From: Methylorubrum suomiense
GTDB taxonomy: Bacteria; Pseudomonadota; Alphaproteobacteria; Rhizobiales; Beijerinckiaceae
Assembly: GCF_022179765.1 (NCBI RefSeq)
Contig: NZ_BPRE01000015.1
Location: 1 to 64,000, forward strand
DNA length: 64,000 nt
Direction of reading: 5' to 3'
Shown here: positions 13,725 through 22,859 of the stretch, one piece after another
Layout of the letters: each line of letters opens with the position of its first letter
How positions within the stretch are numbered: the first letter of the stretch is position 1
Translations under genes and position numbers: made by a program
The notes under the pieces: generated by a model
What the model was told of the DNA's origin: nothing
The model's input: the letters and a program-made list of their open reading frames with translations, nothing else
Database searches by the model: none

Positions 13725-14519
13725 TTCTCTAGTGCCTTTCTGCTCGTCGGTTACGCCTTTCGGTGAGTCTATAGTCAGCCCATTGGCGAGAACCGAATAT
13801 GCCGGCCCCGGGCGTGAGGTCGGGATCTGTGTCATGACACATGTGTCGTCGGCTCTGGCTTCAGCAAGACAATGGATCTGGTCGTCACCGATGAGGTCGC
13901 CGCCGATGCAGCAACCTCGCGTGCCGATGAGGCGAACGAGGTTCGACTTAAACACTGAGCGAGGATGACGGGGTGATGCCGGGCGCTCCTTATGCTGCCG
14001 GCAACGACTGAATCGCGCAGGACGAATCCGGCGATTTACGTTTGGCGAATGCGCTCCGGATGTCGTCCTGCTGGATCTCGTCGAACGCTCATCTTCTGCA
14101 GAAGCAACGCAAATTGCCGTCGCCGTGTCAGGGGCAGCGCGTCAGGTCGAAGGTGTCGCCAGATTCCGGCGAGTGCCATGTCATGCTTCGGGGCTTTACG
14201 TCCATCAACGTCACCCTGTAGCCGTCCTTGAGTTCGATGCGCCATGATCCGCCCCTATGCGGGTAACATTCACATCATCAAGTCTTGAACTCGTACATAC
14301 TCAAATCAAGCGGCGGTGGCAGTCGCATGGCTCGGCACGACCACGACCTCTCTCGCCTCCGAATTTCGCTCCGGAAACGCTACCGTGCGGTTGTGCAGTT
14401 GCCGGACTGCAACACTTAATCAGTATTGTAGATCGGGTCACTCTGGGTGAGATAGACGCCGATCCGGTGGCGTGCTGAACAATGTATCGGCGGCAACGAC
14501 CGCTCAAAGGGGGATTTTA
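13725..14519. other. Chromosomal gap next to the element, no gene recognised
   Basis: About 800 bases with only short frames whose translations look non-coding. The frames covering the tRNA fragment are the familiar antisense-tRNA artefacts (RDSNPRP and GFEPPTPS type). AT content rises toward the lipoprotein gene, and its promoter probably lies near the right end, but I cannot place it. Confidence 0.5.
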
Positions 14520-15236
14520 ATGAACTTTCGGGTTTGTTTAGCGGGCGCTTTGCTCGCGACGATGACGGCTGCCTGCGTTCCAACTGAAAAAGTAGCGTTC
14601 AGTGCCGGACCTCAGCAGCAATCAGTTGTTCGCGATGGACGTAACGCAGTTATTTCAAAGAAAAAAAATTCGACCGTCATCGTTACGTCGGCATCCCGGG
14701 CAATCGCGAGTGGTAGTCGGCCAGTCTTCGTCGTTGGAATTCAAAACAACGGCAAGATCCCAAGCGATTTTCGTGTCTCCAATGTCAGCGCCGTGCAGAT
14801 CCAGGACGGCACGCCATCGAAAAGCATGGCGATCGTGCCCTATGAACAGCTCGTTTCCGAAGAGCGCACACGGCAGGTGGTCGGAGCAATTCTTATCGGC
14901 GCTGCAGCGGCCGGCAATGCTTACGCGGCCCAACAGTCGAGCTACACAAGCAGCGGGCGTTACAGCCCAATCGCCGGCGCCATCAACGGTGCGCGGGCCG
15001 ATGCACATAATGCCGCGATGATTGGTGGCGCAGTTGCGGCCGGACAGGTCAATCTTGCGGCCCTCGAGCAGAACGTGATCAAAGACAACACAGTGATGCC
15101 GACGGAGTGGATTGGCGGGCAACTCCACATCGAGCCTCCGGCCGGTGCTGGCAACGTCGCCAAGGCTTACGTCATCACGGTTCCGGTTGGCGACGACATC
15201 CACGAGATCACGGTCACGCAGGGGCGCGGGGTCTAG
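14520..15236 (+). CDS. Predicted lipoprotein, unknown
   Basis: A 238-residue protein; ATG 14520 is preceded by AAAGGGGG. The N-terminus MNFRVCLAGALLATMTAAC carries a signal peptide with lipobox ending in TAAC (Cys19), predicting lipidation and an outer- or inner-membrane anchor. The body is Ala/Gly/Val-rich, with a hydrophobic glycine-rich stretch in the middle (VVGAILIGAAAAGNAYA) resembling glycine-zipper-like regions. Lower GC than most of the window. No family recognised. Confidence 0.65.
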   Translation: MNFRVCLAGALLATMTAACVPTEKVAFSAGPQQQSVVRDGRNAVISKKKNSTVIVTSASRAIASGSRPVFVVGIQNNGKIPSDFRVSNVSAVQIQDGTPSKSMAIVPYEQLVSEERTRQVVGAILIGAAAAGNAYAAQQSSYTSSGRYSPIAGAINGARADAHNAAMIGGAVAAGQVNLAALEQNVIKDNTVMPTEWIGGQLHIEPPAGAGNVAKAYVITVPVGDDIHEITVTQGRGV

Positions 15237-15673
15237 CGCACCCGCCCGAGAGGTGAGTGCCGGCTTTCAAAAAAAGCCAATGCCGCACGATCATCCAGAG
15301 CATCATGTTGTGTCAAATATCCGGCATGATGCTCTGGAAATTTGCTCGAATATTTCGCTATGATCATCCCATGATCGGCCTGCGTTTCAGGCTATTTGAT
15401 TGATTGCAGGCCATGATATTTATTAAATTGCAAACAAATAAAGTTATTTTATATCATTATAAGTTTTCGTTGCGGGCAGCGGTTCGCATGTGAGCGAAAT
15501 TCAGAGGTCGTGGTAACATTCAGGCGTGAAGTTAGTGCTGCCCGTGCCTGGAGTCGCCGCTGAGCGATCAGCGCTGAGAGGATTGGCTGACCCCGACCCC
15601 GTTGACCCTCTTGTTTCCGATGAGGCTCCGCGCCGCGCTTGATCGCGACGGCTCCGTGAGCCATCTCGACAGT
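15237..15673. other. Intergenic region with hairpin and AT-rich tract
   Basis: A 437-base interval. It holds the 13-bp inverted repeat listed separately and a strongly AT-rich tract at about 15,405-15,470, unusual in this genome and a plausible promoter region for the MBL-fold gene. No convincing gene is seen; a frame open from 15602 is the N-terminal extension of the MBL-fold gene. Confidence 0.45.
15295..15337. terminator. 13-bp perfect inverted repeat, probable terminator
   Basis: CCAGAGCATCATG (15295-15307) pairs perfectly with CATGATGCTCTGG (15325-15337) across a 17-base loop. It lies about 60 bases after the lipoprotein stop. There is no T-run, so it may be a rho-assisted end, an RNA stability element or a dispersed repeat unit. 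Confidence 0.4.
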
Positions 15674-16735
15674 ATGAAGAAGCGTGGCCTGCTCACGGTC
15701 GCCAGTGCGGCCACGGTGATGACCCTCGGCGGCGTCGGCTATGCCGCGCGACGGCGCGGCAAGAATCCGTACTACCAGGGTCCGAAGAGCGATCACTTCG
15801 ACGGGTTGCGCTTCCATGCGCCGGACCAGCCGCCCGACAAGGATCTGTCCGATCTCGCCCGCTGGCGCATGAAGGGTACGCGGGAGGCGTGGCCGCACAG
15901 CTTTCCCAGCCCCTTCCCGCCGGACAAGCCGCCGCAGCGGGTCGAAGGGTTTCGCGTGGTCCTGATCGGGCATGCGAGCTACCTGTTCCAGATCGCCGGT
16001 CGCAACATCCTCGTCGATCCGGTCTTCTCCCGTCGGGCGAGCCCGGTCCGCTTCGCCGGGCCCAAGCGCGTCAACCCGCCGGGCATCGTCTACGGTGATC
16101 TTCCGCCGATCGATGCGGTGCTGATCACGCACAATCACTTCGACCATCTCGACGGCCCGGTCATGGCCCGGCTGTGGCAGGATCACCAGCCGCTGATCGT
16201 GGCGCCCCTCGGCAACGACGCGATCCTGCGCAGCTACGATGACACCATGCACGTCGAGACCCGCGACTGGGGTGGAACGGTCGATCTCGGCGGCGGCATC
16301 ACCGCACATCTCACGCCGGCCCATCATTGGTCGGCGCGGGGGCTCAACGATCGGCGCATGGCCCTGTGGTGTGCCTTTCTCCTCACCACGCCGCGGGGCG
16401 TCCATTACCATGTCGGCGATACCGGTCTCGGCGATGGGGCCATCTTCCGCGAGATCCGCGCCCGGTTCGGACCGCCGCGACTCGCGACCCTGCCGATCGG
16501 CGCCTACGAGCCGCGCTGGTTCATGCAGCCTCAGCACATGAACCCCGCCGACGCCGTGGAGGCTTTCTCTCTGCTCGGGGCCGATCAAGCGCTCGGTCAT
16601 CACTGGGGCACCTTCCGCCTCACCGATGAGGGTATCGAGCGCCCGGTGGAGGCGCTCGCAGAGGCGCTCACGGCAACCGGACTGCCGGCGGCGCGATTCT
16701 TGGCCCTGCGTCCCGGTCAAGTGTGGGAGGGGTAG
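15674..16735 (+). CDS. MBL-fold metallohydrolase (NAPE-PLD/RomA-like)
   Basis: A 353-residue protein from ATG 15674. A basic start and hydrophobic stretch (KKRGLLTVASAATVMTLGGV) suggest a membrane anchor or Tat/Sec signal. The metallo-beta-lactamase fold shows the metal-binding motif HNHFDHLD (about residue 155), later His in TPAHHWS and Asp in VGDTG. This subfamily (UlaG/RomA/NAPE-PLD-like) includes phosphodiesterases acting on lipid headgroups, with conserved C-terminal HHWGTFRLT. The substrate is unknown. It stands alone between the lipoprotein and a transporter gene. Confidence 0.8.
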   Translation: MKKRGLLTVASAATVMTLGGVGYAARRRGKNPYYQGPKSDHFDGLRFHAPDQPPDKDLSDLARWRMKGTREAWPHSFPSPFPPDKPPQRVEGFRVVLIGHASYLFQIAGRNILVDPVFSRRASPVRFAGPKRVNPPGIVYGDLPPIDAVLITHNHFDHLDGPVMARLWQDHQPLIVAPLGNDAILRSYDDTMHVETRDWGGTVDLGGGITAHLTPAHHWSARGLNDRRMALWCAFLLTTPRGVHYHVGDTGLGDGAIFREIRARFGPPRLATLPIGAYEPRWFMQPQHMNPADAVEAFSLLGADQALGHHWGTFRLTDEGIERPVEALAEALTATGLPAARFLALRPGQVWEG

Positions 16736-16948
16736 CGCACCGCACCCGCGCAGCCCGTTCCTAAAGGTCCACACTTCGAATCGAGGCGCCGCGCCGGATC
16801 ACCGCCCGGTAGTCTCGGTCGAGCCGCATCGATCATGCTGGATCTGTTTCGTCCCCACCTGTCGACGCAATTGACGGCATGGGATGTGGGTGATTGTCGA
16901 GGCTGAGCGCAATCAGTTGCCCCGGCGGCGGGGTCAGGGGTTCAGCCG

Positions 16949-17392
16949 ATGCTCCTCCTCATTCCCACTGGCCTCGCGGTTCTCGCCGGCATCAGCGTCG
17001 TCACGCAACAGATCCTCAACGCCAATCTGCGCGCGGCCCTGTCTTCCGCAGCTTGGTCGGGCTTCGCGAGCTACTTCGTTGGACTGGCCTGCATGGCGTT
17101 CCTCGCCGTGATCTTGCGCGATCCGCCGCCTTCGGCCGGCGTGATGCTGCGGGTGCCGTGGTGGGCCTGGAGCGGCGGGCTGTTCGGGGCGATCTTCATC
17201 GGACTCGCGATCGTGCTGGTGCCGCAGCTCGGTGCGGCGACCTTCATCGCGCTTGTTGTGACCGGGCAGATGCTCGCCTCCGCCGGATTCGACCATTTCG
17301 GCCTGCTCGGTCTCGAACGGCAACCGCTCGATGCCACGCGCTTGCTCGGTATCGCCCTGCTCGTCGGCGGCGTGGTGCTGATCCGGCGGTGA
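16949..17392 (+). CDS. DMT-superfamily YdcZ/DUF606 membrane protein
   Basis: A 147-residue protein with four or five membrane helices (MLLLIPTGLAVLAGISVVTQ, ASYFVGLACMAFLAVIL, GLFGAIFIGLAIVLV, LLGIALLVGGVVLI) and the internal GQMLASAGFDHFG pattern of the DUF606/YdcZ family. Members are small drug/metabolite-transporter-like proteins with undefined substrate. It converges with the rhtA-like gene, leaving only 6 bases between stops. Confidence 0.75.
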   Translation: MLLLIPTGLAVLAGISVVTQQILNANLRAALSSAAWSGFASYFVGLACMAFLAVILRDPPPSAGVMLRVPWWAWSGGLFGAIFIGLAIVLVPQLGAATFIALVVTGQMLASAGFDHFGLLGLERQPLDATRLLGIALLVGGVVLIRR

Positions 17393-17398
17393 GCGGCC

Positions 17399-18271
17399 TC
17401 AGCCGCCGCGTCTCGTGCCGATTGCCATACCGATGGAGGCCGCGCTGATGCAGAGGATCGCAAAACCCTGAAGCGGGCTGAGCCGCTCGCCGAGGAGCGG
17501 GAGGGCGGCCAGTGCGGCGATGGCCGGTTCCAGGCTCATCAGCACACCGAAGACCGGCCGCGGCATGCGGGTCAGCGCGAACATTTCCAGCGAATAGGGC
17601 AGGGCACTCGACAAGAGGGCGACGGCGAGCCCCGCCGCGAGCGTCGACGGCATCAGGAGATCGGCGCCCGCTTGCACGATCCCAACCGGCACGACGAGCA
17701 GGGCCGCCACCGTCATGCCGAGCGCCACCGCCGACGAGCCGCCGGCCCGGCCCGCCGCCTGACCGAACACGATGTAGAGCGCCCACGCCACCCCGGCCGC
17801 GAGCGCCAGCGCCGCGCCGACGGGATCGACGCCGGAAGCCTCACTCAGCGGAAGCAGCAGAACCAGGCCGAGGAGGGCGAGCCCGATCCAGAGGAAGTCG
17901 GACGGGTGCCGGGAGCCCCAGAGAGCGACGGCCAGCGGACCGGTGAACTCGATCGCCACGGCAATGCCGAGCGGCACGGTGCGCAGCGATAGATAGAACA
18001 GACAGTTCATCAGCCCGAGCGCCGCGCCGTACAGTGCCACCGCCCCCGTGTCCCGCAGGGTCAGGCTGCGTTGCCAGGGCCGCAGGAGGGCGAGCAGGAT
18101 CACGGCTGCGAAGCCGACCCGCAACGCGGTCGTTCCCTCCGGCCCGATGACGGGGAAGAGGTGCTTGGCGAAGGCGGCCCCGGTCTGGATCGAGACCATC
18201 GCGGCGATGAGCGCCGCTATGGGAAGCAGTGTTCCGCCCGGCTTCTCCGGCATCGAATCCGGTCGGATCAC
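17399..18271 (-). CDS. rhtA: EamA/RhtA-type amino acid exporter
   Basis: A 290-residue inner-membrane protein with ten predicted helices and two EamA repeats. The pattern (LIAAMVSIQTGAAFAKHLFP, then SSALPYSLEMFALTRMPRPVFGVLMSLEPA) is that of RhtA, the threonine/homoserine exporter. The GTG at 18271 is followed by an ATG at 18253; either could be the start. It lies 7 bases downstream of hslU on the same strand, so it may be co-transcribed with hslVU. Confidence 0.75.
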   Translation of the reverse strand: MIRPDSMPEKPGGTLLPIAALIAAMVSIQTGAAFAKHLFPVIGPEGTTALRVGFAAVILLALLRPWQRSLTLRDTGAVALYGAALGLMNCLFYLSLRTVPLGIAVAIEFTGPLAVALWGSRHPSDFLWIGLALLGLVLLLPLSEASGVDPVGAALALAAGVAWALYIVFGQAAGRAGGSSAVALGMTVAALLVVPVGIVQAGADLLMPSTLAAGLAVALLSSALPYSLEMFALTRMPRPVFGVLMSLEPAIAALAALPLLGERLSPLQGFAILCISAASIGMAIGTRRGG

Positions 18272-18278
18272 GGCCTCT

Positions 18279-19592
18279 TCACAGGATGAACCGGCTCAGA
18301 TCGGCATTCGCCGCCAGATCCTCGACGCGATCACGGACATAGGCCGCATCGATCCGCACGGTCTCGCCGGAGCGATCCGTGGCGGTGAAGGAGATGTCGT
18401 CGATCACCCGCTCCAGCACCGTCTGGAGGCGGCGGGCGCCGATATTTTCGACGGATCCGTTCACCTCGACCGCGACGCGGGCAAGAGCATCGACGGAATC
18501 GTCGGTGAAATCGAGCGTGACGCCTTCGGTCTCCATCAGAGCGACCGTCTGCTTGAGGAGGCTCGCCTCGGTCGCGGTCAGGATCTGCTTGAAATCATCC
18601 ACCGTCAGCGGTTGCAGCTCGACACGGATCGGCAATCGCCCCTGCAACTCCGGCAGGAGATCGGACGGCTTCGAGACATGGAAGGCGCCCGATGCGATGA
18701 ACAGGATGTGGTCCGTCTTGACCGGCCCGTGCTTGGTGGCGACCGTGGTGCCCTCGATCAGCGGCAGCAGATCGCGCTGGACGCCCTCGCGGGAGACGTC
18801 TGCGCCGGAGCGGCCCTCGCGGGCGCAGATCTTGTCGATCTCGTCGAGGAAGACGATGCCATTGTCCTCGACCTCGCGCACGGCCTCGCGGATCAGCGCA
18901 TCGTCGTCCACCAGTTTGTCGGATTCTTCGGCGATCAGCGGCGCGTAGGCATCGGCGACCGTCATCCGCCGCGGTTTGCCCCTCTGCCCGCCCAGAGCCT
19001 TTCCGAGCATGTCGTTCAGATTGATCGCCCCCATGGAGGCGCCGGGCACGCCGGGGATCTCGAACATCGGCATGCCCTGCTGGCCGCTCGGCGCAAGTTC
19101 GATCTCGACTTCCTTGTCGTCGAGTTCGCTCGCCCGAAGCTTCTTGCGGAAGCTCTCGCGGGTCGTCTGACTCGCCGTGGAACCGACCAGGGCGTCGAGG
19201 ATGCGCGCTTCGGCGGCCGCCTCCGCCTTGGCCTTCACGGCCTTGCGCTTCTCCTCGCGAGTCAGGCCGATGCCGACCTCGACGAGGTCGCGCACGATCT
19301 GCTCCACATCGCGGCCGACATAGCCGACCTCGGTGAACTTCGTCGCCTCGATCTTGAGGAAGGGCGCGTTGGCCAGCCGCGCCAGCCGACGGGCGATCTC
19401 GGTCTTGCCGCAGCCGGTGGGTCCGATCATCAGGATGTTCTTGGGCGCCACCTCCTCGCGCAGGGGACCCTTCAATTGCTGGCGGCGCCAGCGGTTGCGC
19501 AGCGCGATAGCAACCGCGCGCTTGGCATCCTTCTGGCCGACGATGAAGCGGTCGAGCTCGGAGACGATCTCGCGGGGGGAGAAGGTGGTCAT
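18279..19592 (-). CDS. hslU: HslU (ClpY), ATPase of the HslVU protease
   Basis: A 437-residue AAA+ unfoldase that feeds proteins to HslV. It has Walker A GPTGCGKTEIARR (about residues 58-70), the I-domain between the Walker motifs, Walker B IVFLDEIDKI (about 250), a sensor region and the conserved C-terminus LSRFIL that inserts into HslV to activate it. Length is normal for the family. It follows hslV by 225 bases on the same strand. Confidence 0.95.
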   Translation of the reverse strand: MTTFSPREIVSELDRFIVGQKDAKRAVAIALRNRWRRQQLKGPLREEVAPKNILMIGPTGCGKTEIARRLARLANAPFLKIEATKFTEVGYVGRDVEQIVRDLVEVGIGLTREEKRKAVKAKAEAAAEARILDALVGSTASQTTRESFRKKLRASELDDKEVEIELAPSGQQGMPMFEIPGVPGASMGAINLNDMLGKALGGQRGKPRRMTVADAYAPLIAEESDKLVDDDALIREAVREVEDNGIVFLDEIDKICAREGRSGADVSREGVQRDLLPLIEGTTVATKHGPVKTDHILFIASGAFHVSKPSDLLPELQGRLPIRVELQPLTVDDFKQILTATEASLLKQTVALMETEGVTLDFTDDSVDALARVAVEVNGSVENIGARRLQTVLERVIDDISFTATDRSGETVRIDAAYVRDRVEDLAANADLSRFIL

Positions 19593-19817
19593 CGGACTCC
19601 AGGTCTGCGGCGAGGGGGCGCCGAGCTTCGATCTATGCGTGCCACCGGGCGCTTTCCAGACGCGGGCGGCGGGGCGGTTTCGGTTCGGTTCGCGTCAGTC
19701 GCGGTTCGAGGCCATCCGGCGGCGTGGGCGATCGGGGGTGTCGAGCGGCCGAAGAGGGCGTTGGCGTTCGAAATGGATGCCCGGTTTCGTGTGGACCCGG
19801 ATGGCCCAGCGCGCCGA

Positions 19818-20399
19818 TCAACCGACGTCGAGCGCTTCGATGACGAGGTTGCCGTTGGTGTAGACGCAGATCTCGGCGGCGATCCGCATCGACCGGCGGA
19901 CGATGGCTTCGGCGTCGAGATCGCCTTCCTCAAGGGCGCGGGCGGCGGCGAGGGCATAATTGCCGCCGGAGCCGATCGCCATGACACCGCTCTCGGGCTC
20001 GAGCACGTCGCCGGATCCGGAGAGAAGCAGGCTGACGTCCTTGTCGGCCACCAGCATCATCGCTTCCAGCCGACGCAGATAGCGGTCGGTGCGCCAATCC
20101 TTGGTGAGCTCTACGCAGGCTCGGGTGAGCTGCCCCGGATATTGTTCGAGCTTCGCTTCCAGCCGCTCGAACAGGGTGAAGGCATCGGCCGTTGCGCCGG
20201 CGAAGCCACCGATGACGCTGCCCTTGGCCAGCCGCCGGACCTTGCGGGCATTGCCCTTCACGATGGTCTGGCCCAGGCTGACCTGTCCGTCGCCACCGAT
20301 CACCACCCGTCCGCCCTTGCGGACCATCAGGATCGTCGTGGCGTGCATCTGGGCGGGGCCGTCATCGGCGTGGGGCAAGGAAGCGCTCCGGTTCGTCAT
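19818..20399 (-). CDS. hslV: HslV (ClpQ), peptidase of the HslVU protease
   Basis: A 193-residue N-terminal-threonine peptidase related to proteasome beta subunits. The mature start is at the Thr of ATTILMVRK (about residue 21), so about 20 residues must be removed, longer than the single Met of E. coli HslV. Conserved IGGDGQVSLG, GGFAGATADAF and the MAIGSGGNYALAAARAL region are present. It lies upstream of hslU and is divergent from motA (168 bases apart). Confidence 0.92.
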   Translation of the reverse strand: MTNRSASLPHADDGPAQMHATTILMVRKGGRVVIGGDGQVSLGQTIVKGNARKVRRLAKGSVIGGFAGATADAFTLFERLEAKLEQYPGQLTRACVELTKDWRTDRYLRRLEAMMLVADKDVSLLLSGSGDVLEPESGVMAIGSGGNYALAAARALEEGDLDAEAIVRRSMRIAAEICVYTNGNLVIEALDVG

Positions 20400-20566
20400 T
20401 CCAACGTCGCGCCTGACGTATGCGCTCGCGGGCCCGTCTCCAAGGCGGCATGCGAGGTCGTTCGGCGAAGGCGCATTCGTCCGACAAAGCCCCGCGCAAG
20501 CGTGCCCGGCTATCCGCATCCGCCAAGGGCCGATTGAGCATCGCCGGCCATCCGCGGAACGAGTGC

Positions 20567-21439
20567 ATGGGAATCATCGTCGGCCTTGTCATCGCCATCG
20601 GTTGCATGCTCGGCGGCTTCATGGCCATGGGCGGCCACCTCATCGTCATCTGGCAGCCCTGGGAATTCGTCATCATCGGCGGCATGGCGGCGGGCACGTT
20701 CGTCATCGCCAACCCGCTGAAGGTCGTGATGGATTCCGGGAAGGCGACCATGGAGGCCTTCACCGACAAGGGCCCCAAACGGCAGGATTTTCTGTCGCTG
20801 CTGGGCCTGCTGCACGCTCTGTTGCGCGAATTGAGAGCCAAGCCGCGCAACGAGGTCGAGCCGCATTTCGACGATCCGGCCAATTCCGAGATCTTCAAAA
20901 ATTTCCCGGACATCACCAAGCATCCGGATCTCGTCATGTTCATCTGCGACTATTGTCGCCTGATCCTCATCGGCAATGCCCGCTCGCACGAGATCGAGGC
21001 GCTGATGGAGGAGGAGATTGGGACTTACAAGAAATACAAGCTCAAGCCCTACGGCGCGCTCAATACGGTCGCCGAGGCTTTGCCCGCCCTCGGTATCGTC
21101 GCGGCGGTGCTCGGGATCGTAAAGGCGATGGGCGCCCTCGACCAGTCGCCGCAGATCCTCGGCGGCCTCATCGGCGCGGCATTGGTGGGGACCTTCTTCG
21201 GCGTCTTCGCGTCCTACGGCGTGGTGGCCCCCCTCGCCATCAAGGTGAAGGGTGTGCGGGAGCGGCAATGCGCGCCCTACACGATCATCAAGCAGACCCT
21301 CATCGCGTACATGAACGGCGCATTGCCCCAGGTGGCCATCGAGCATGGCCGCAAAGGCATCGCGGGTGCCGAGCGTCCGACCATCGACGAGGTGGAGGCC
21401 GCAACCCTGGCGGGCGGACGCGCCCCCGCCGCCGCTTGA
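20567..21439 (+). CDS. motA: Flagellar motor stator MotA
   Basis: A 290-residue inner-membrane protein with four helices (GLVIAIGCMLGGFMAMGG, FVIIGGMAAGTFVIANPL, then ALPALGIVAAVLGIVKAMG, ALVGTFFGVFASYGVVAPLA), with the large cytoplasmic loop carrying the charged rotor-facing residues (around ALLRELRAKPRNE). MotA with MotB forms the proton-driven stator. motB is not in the window. ATG 20567 precedes the characteristic MGIIVGL start. fliM follows after 11 bases. Confidence 0.92.
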   Translation: MGIIVGLVIAIGCMLGGFMAMGGHLIVIWQPWEFVIIGGMAAGTFVIANPLKVVMDSGKATMEAFTDKGPKRQDFLSLLGLLHALLRELRAKPRNEVEPHFDDPANSEIFKNFPDITKHPDLVMFICDYCRLILIGNARSHEIEALMEEEIGTYKKYKLKPYGALNTVAEALPALGIVAAVLGIVKAMGALDQSPQILGGLIGAALVGTFFGVFASYGVVAPLAIKVKGVRERQCAPYTIIKQTLIAYMNGALPQVAIEHGRKGIAGAERPTIDEVEAATLAGGRAPAAA

Positions 21440-21450
21440 GGGGCCTCGCC

Positions 21451-22473
21451 ATGGACGACACGTTCCTCGACCAGATGTCGATCGATGATATTCCGTTCGA
21501 CAAGGTGCCATCGCAGCCCCAGCCCGCCCTCGACGCCCTGCTGCAGGCCGTCGCGTCGAAGCCTGCCGTCGATATTCGCTCCCGCATTCAGGAGGCCGGC
21601 GGTCTGTCGCTCGACCGGCTGCCGATGCTGCATGTGGTGTTCGACCGGCTCGCCACCGCCTGCAGCGATGCGCTCAAGCACCTGGCCGCCTCGTCCACCT
21701 TCTACTCCCTCAGCGGGATCGAGAGCGGGCGGTTCGGCGAGATGCTCGACGAATACGAGGCCAACGCGGTCGTCGGCATCTTCTACGTGCCGGGGTGGGA
21801 TGGGCATATCGTGGTCGGGCTCGACCGCGACTTCATCTACACGATGGTCGAGGTGCTGTTCGGCTCCGACGGTTCCGAGCCACCGGTGGAGGAGGAGCGC
21901 AACTTCTCCGCCATCGAGCTGCGCCTCGCGCAGATGGTGTTCGAGCAGATCGGAAAAGCACTCGAATCCTCCTTCGGCCTCGTCTCGCAGACTCCGTTCC
22001 GCCTGGAACGGATGGAGACGCGCATGGAATTCGCCATCATCGGCCGGCGCTCGGCGAAGTCGGTGCAGGCCAAGTTCCTGCTGCAGGCGCTGAACCGCGG
22101 CGGCGAGATGTTCCTCATCATCCCGCAGACGGTGCTCAACCCGCTCCGCCCGGCCCTCGGCAAGGTGTTGACCGGCGAATCCTCCGCCCGCGATCCGCGC
22201 TGGGCCCAGCAGATCTCGGCGGAGGTGCAGAAAACCGTCGTGAGCCTGCGGGCCGTGCTGGAGGAACGCCACCTGACGCTCGGCGAGATCGCCGGCCTGC
22301 AGGTCGGGCAGGTGATCGCGCTCGACGCGACGCCGGCCACGCGGATCAAGCTCGAAGGCAATGACCGTCCGCTGTTCTGGTGCCGGGCGGGCCAATCGCA
22401 GGGTAGCTACGTTCTGCGGGTGGAGGAGGCGATCAATCCCGAGAAGGAGGGACGCGATGGACTCCTTGGTTGA
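21451..22473 (+). CDS. fliM: Flagellar motor switch protein FliM
   Basis: A 340-residue C-ring protein. It has the middle CheC-like domain (SGRFGEMLDEYEANAVVGIF, FAIIGRRSAKSVQAKFLLQ) and the C-terminal FliN-like domain (LTLGEIAGLQVGQVIALDA). The N-terminal EIDALL-type CheY-binding peptide is replaced by an alphaproteobacterial variant (MSIDDIPFDK). It sits between motA and a small membrane protein gene whose start overlaps its end by 17 bases. Confidence 0.88.
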   Translation: MDDTFLDQMSIDDIPFDKVPSQPQPALDALLQAVASKPAVDIRSRIQEAGGLSLDRLPMLHVVFDRLATACSDALKHLAASSTFYSLSGIESGRFGEMLDEYEANAVVGIFYVPGWDGHIVVGLDRDFIYTMVEVLFGSDGSEPPVEEERNFSAIELRLAQMVFEQIGKALESSFGLVSQTPFRLERMETRMEFAIIGRRSAKSVQAKFLLQALNRGGEMFLIIPQTVLNPLRPALGKVLTGESSARDPRWAQQISAEVQKTVVSLRAVLEERHLTLGEIAGLQVGQVIALDATPATRIKLEGNDRPLFWCRAGQSQGSYVLRVEEAINPEKEGRDGLLG

Positions 22474-22756
22474 CGGCGTGCTGCTCCTCGCCCTCGTGGC
22501 GACGAGCGCTTGCGTGGTGCCGATGTATCTGAAGCTCAAACGGCTCGATCGGGCGCAGGCCGAGTACGGCGCCGCGGTGGCGGCATCGGGACTCGTCCTG
22601 ACCCAGGCCGGCGAGGCCGTGCGCAGCTTCTCCGGGGAGGGGCGCGAAATTCTCGAAGCACTGAGCCTCAAGATCGAAGAGGCGCGGGCAGCCTTGGCCG
22701 ATCTCGAGGCATCGCGCGCAGCGTTGCTGGCGGCGCGCAGCGAGCCGCGGGCCTGA
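22457..22756 (+). CDS. Small flagellar-operon membrane protein (DUF6468-like)
   Basis: A 99-residue protein with one N-terminal membrane helix (LVDGVLLLALVATSACVVPMYL) and a charged helical tail, probably coiled coil (ALSLKIEEARAALADLEASR). It starts inside the end of fliM with GAGGGA before the ATG. Alphaproteobacteria often have such a protein between fliM and other flagellar genes; its role is not established. Confidence 0.65.
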   Translation: MDSLVDGVLLLALVATSACVVPMYLKLKRLDRAQAEYGAAVAASGLVLTQAGEAVRSFSGEGREILEALSLKIEEARAALADLEASRAALLAARSEPRA

Positions 22757-22859
22757 CGGGAGGTGCGCCGCATCGGCGACGTGCAACAAAATTTCGTCAG
22801 CTTGGAGCGTGGTTTGGCTTCCAGACGTTGAACATGGCCAAGCCAGGGCCGAGAGCCGC

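Noticed and set aside
13665..13955. Minus-strand frame with RDSNPRPPHYE and another (13450-13725) with GFEPPTPSLRN
   Set aside because: These are the well-known antisense translations of tRNA T-arm/acceptor sequences; they arise from the tRNA-Thr fragment, not from a gene.
18048..20537. 829-codon plus-strand frame across hslU and hslV
   Set aside because: Shadow frame caused by high GC at third positions of hslUV; both hsl genes are unmistakable on the other strand.
20400..20566. Heat-shock (RpoH) promoter before hslV
   Set aside because: A CTTG with a CATA-like box can be lined up on the minus strand but the -10 match is poor; not listed.
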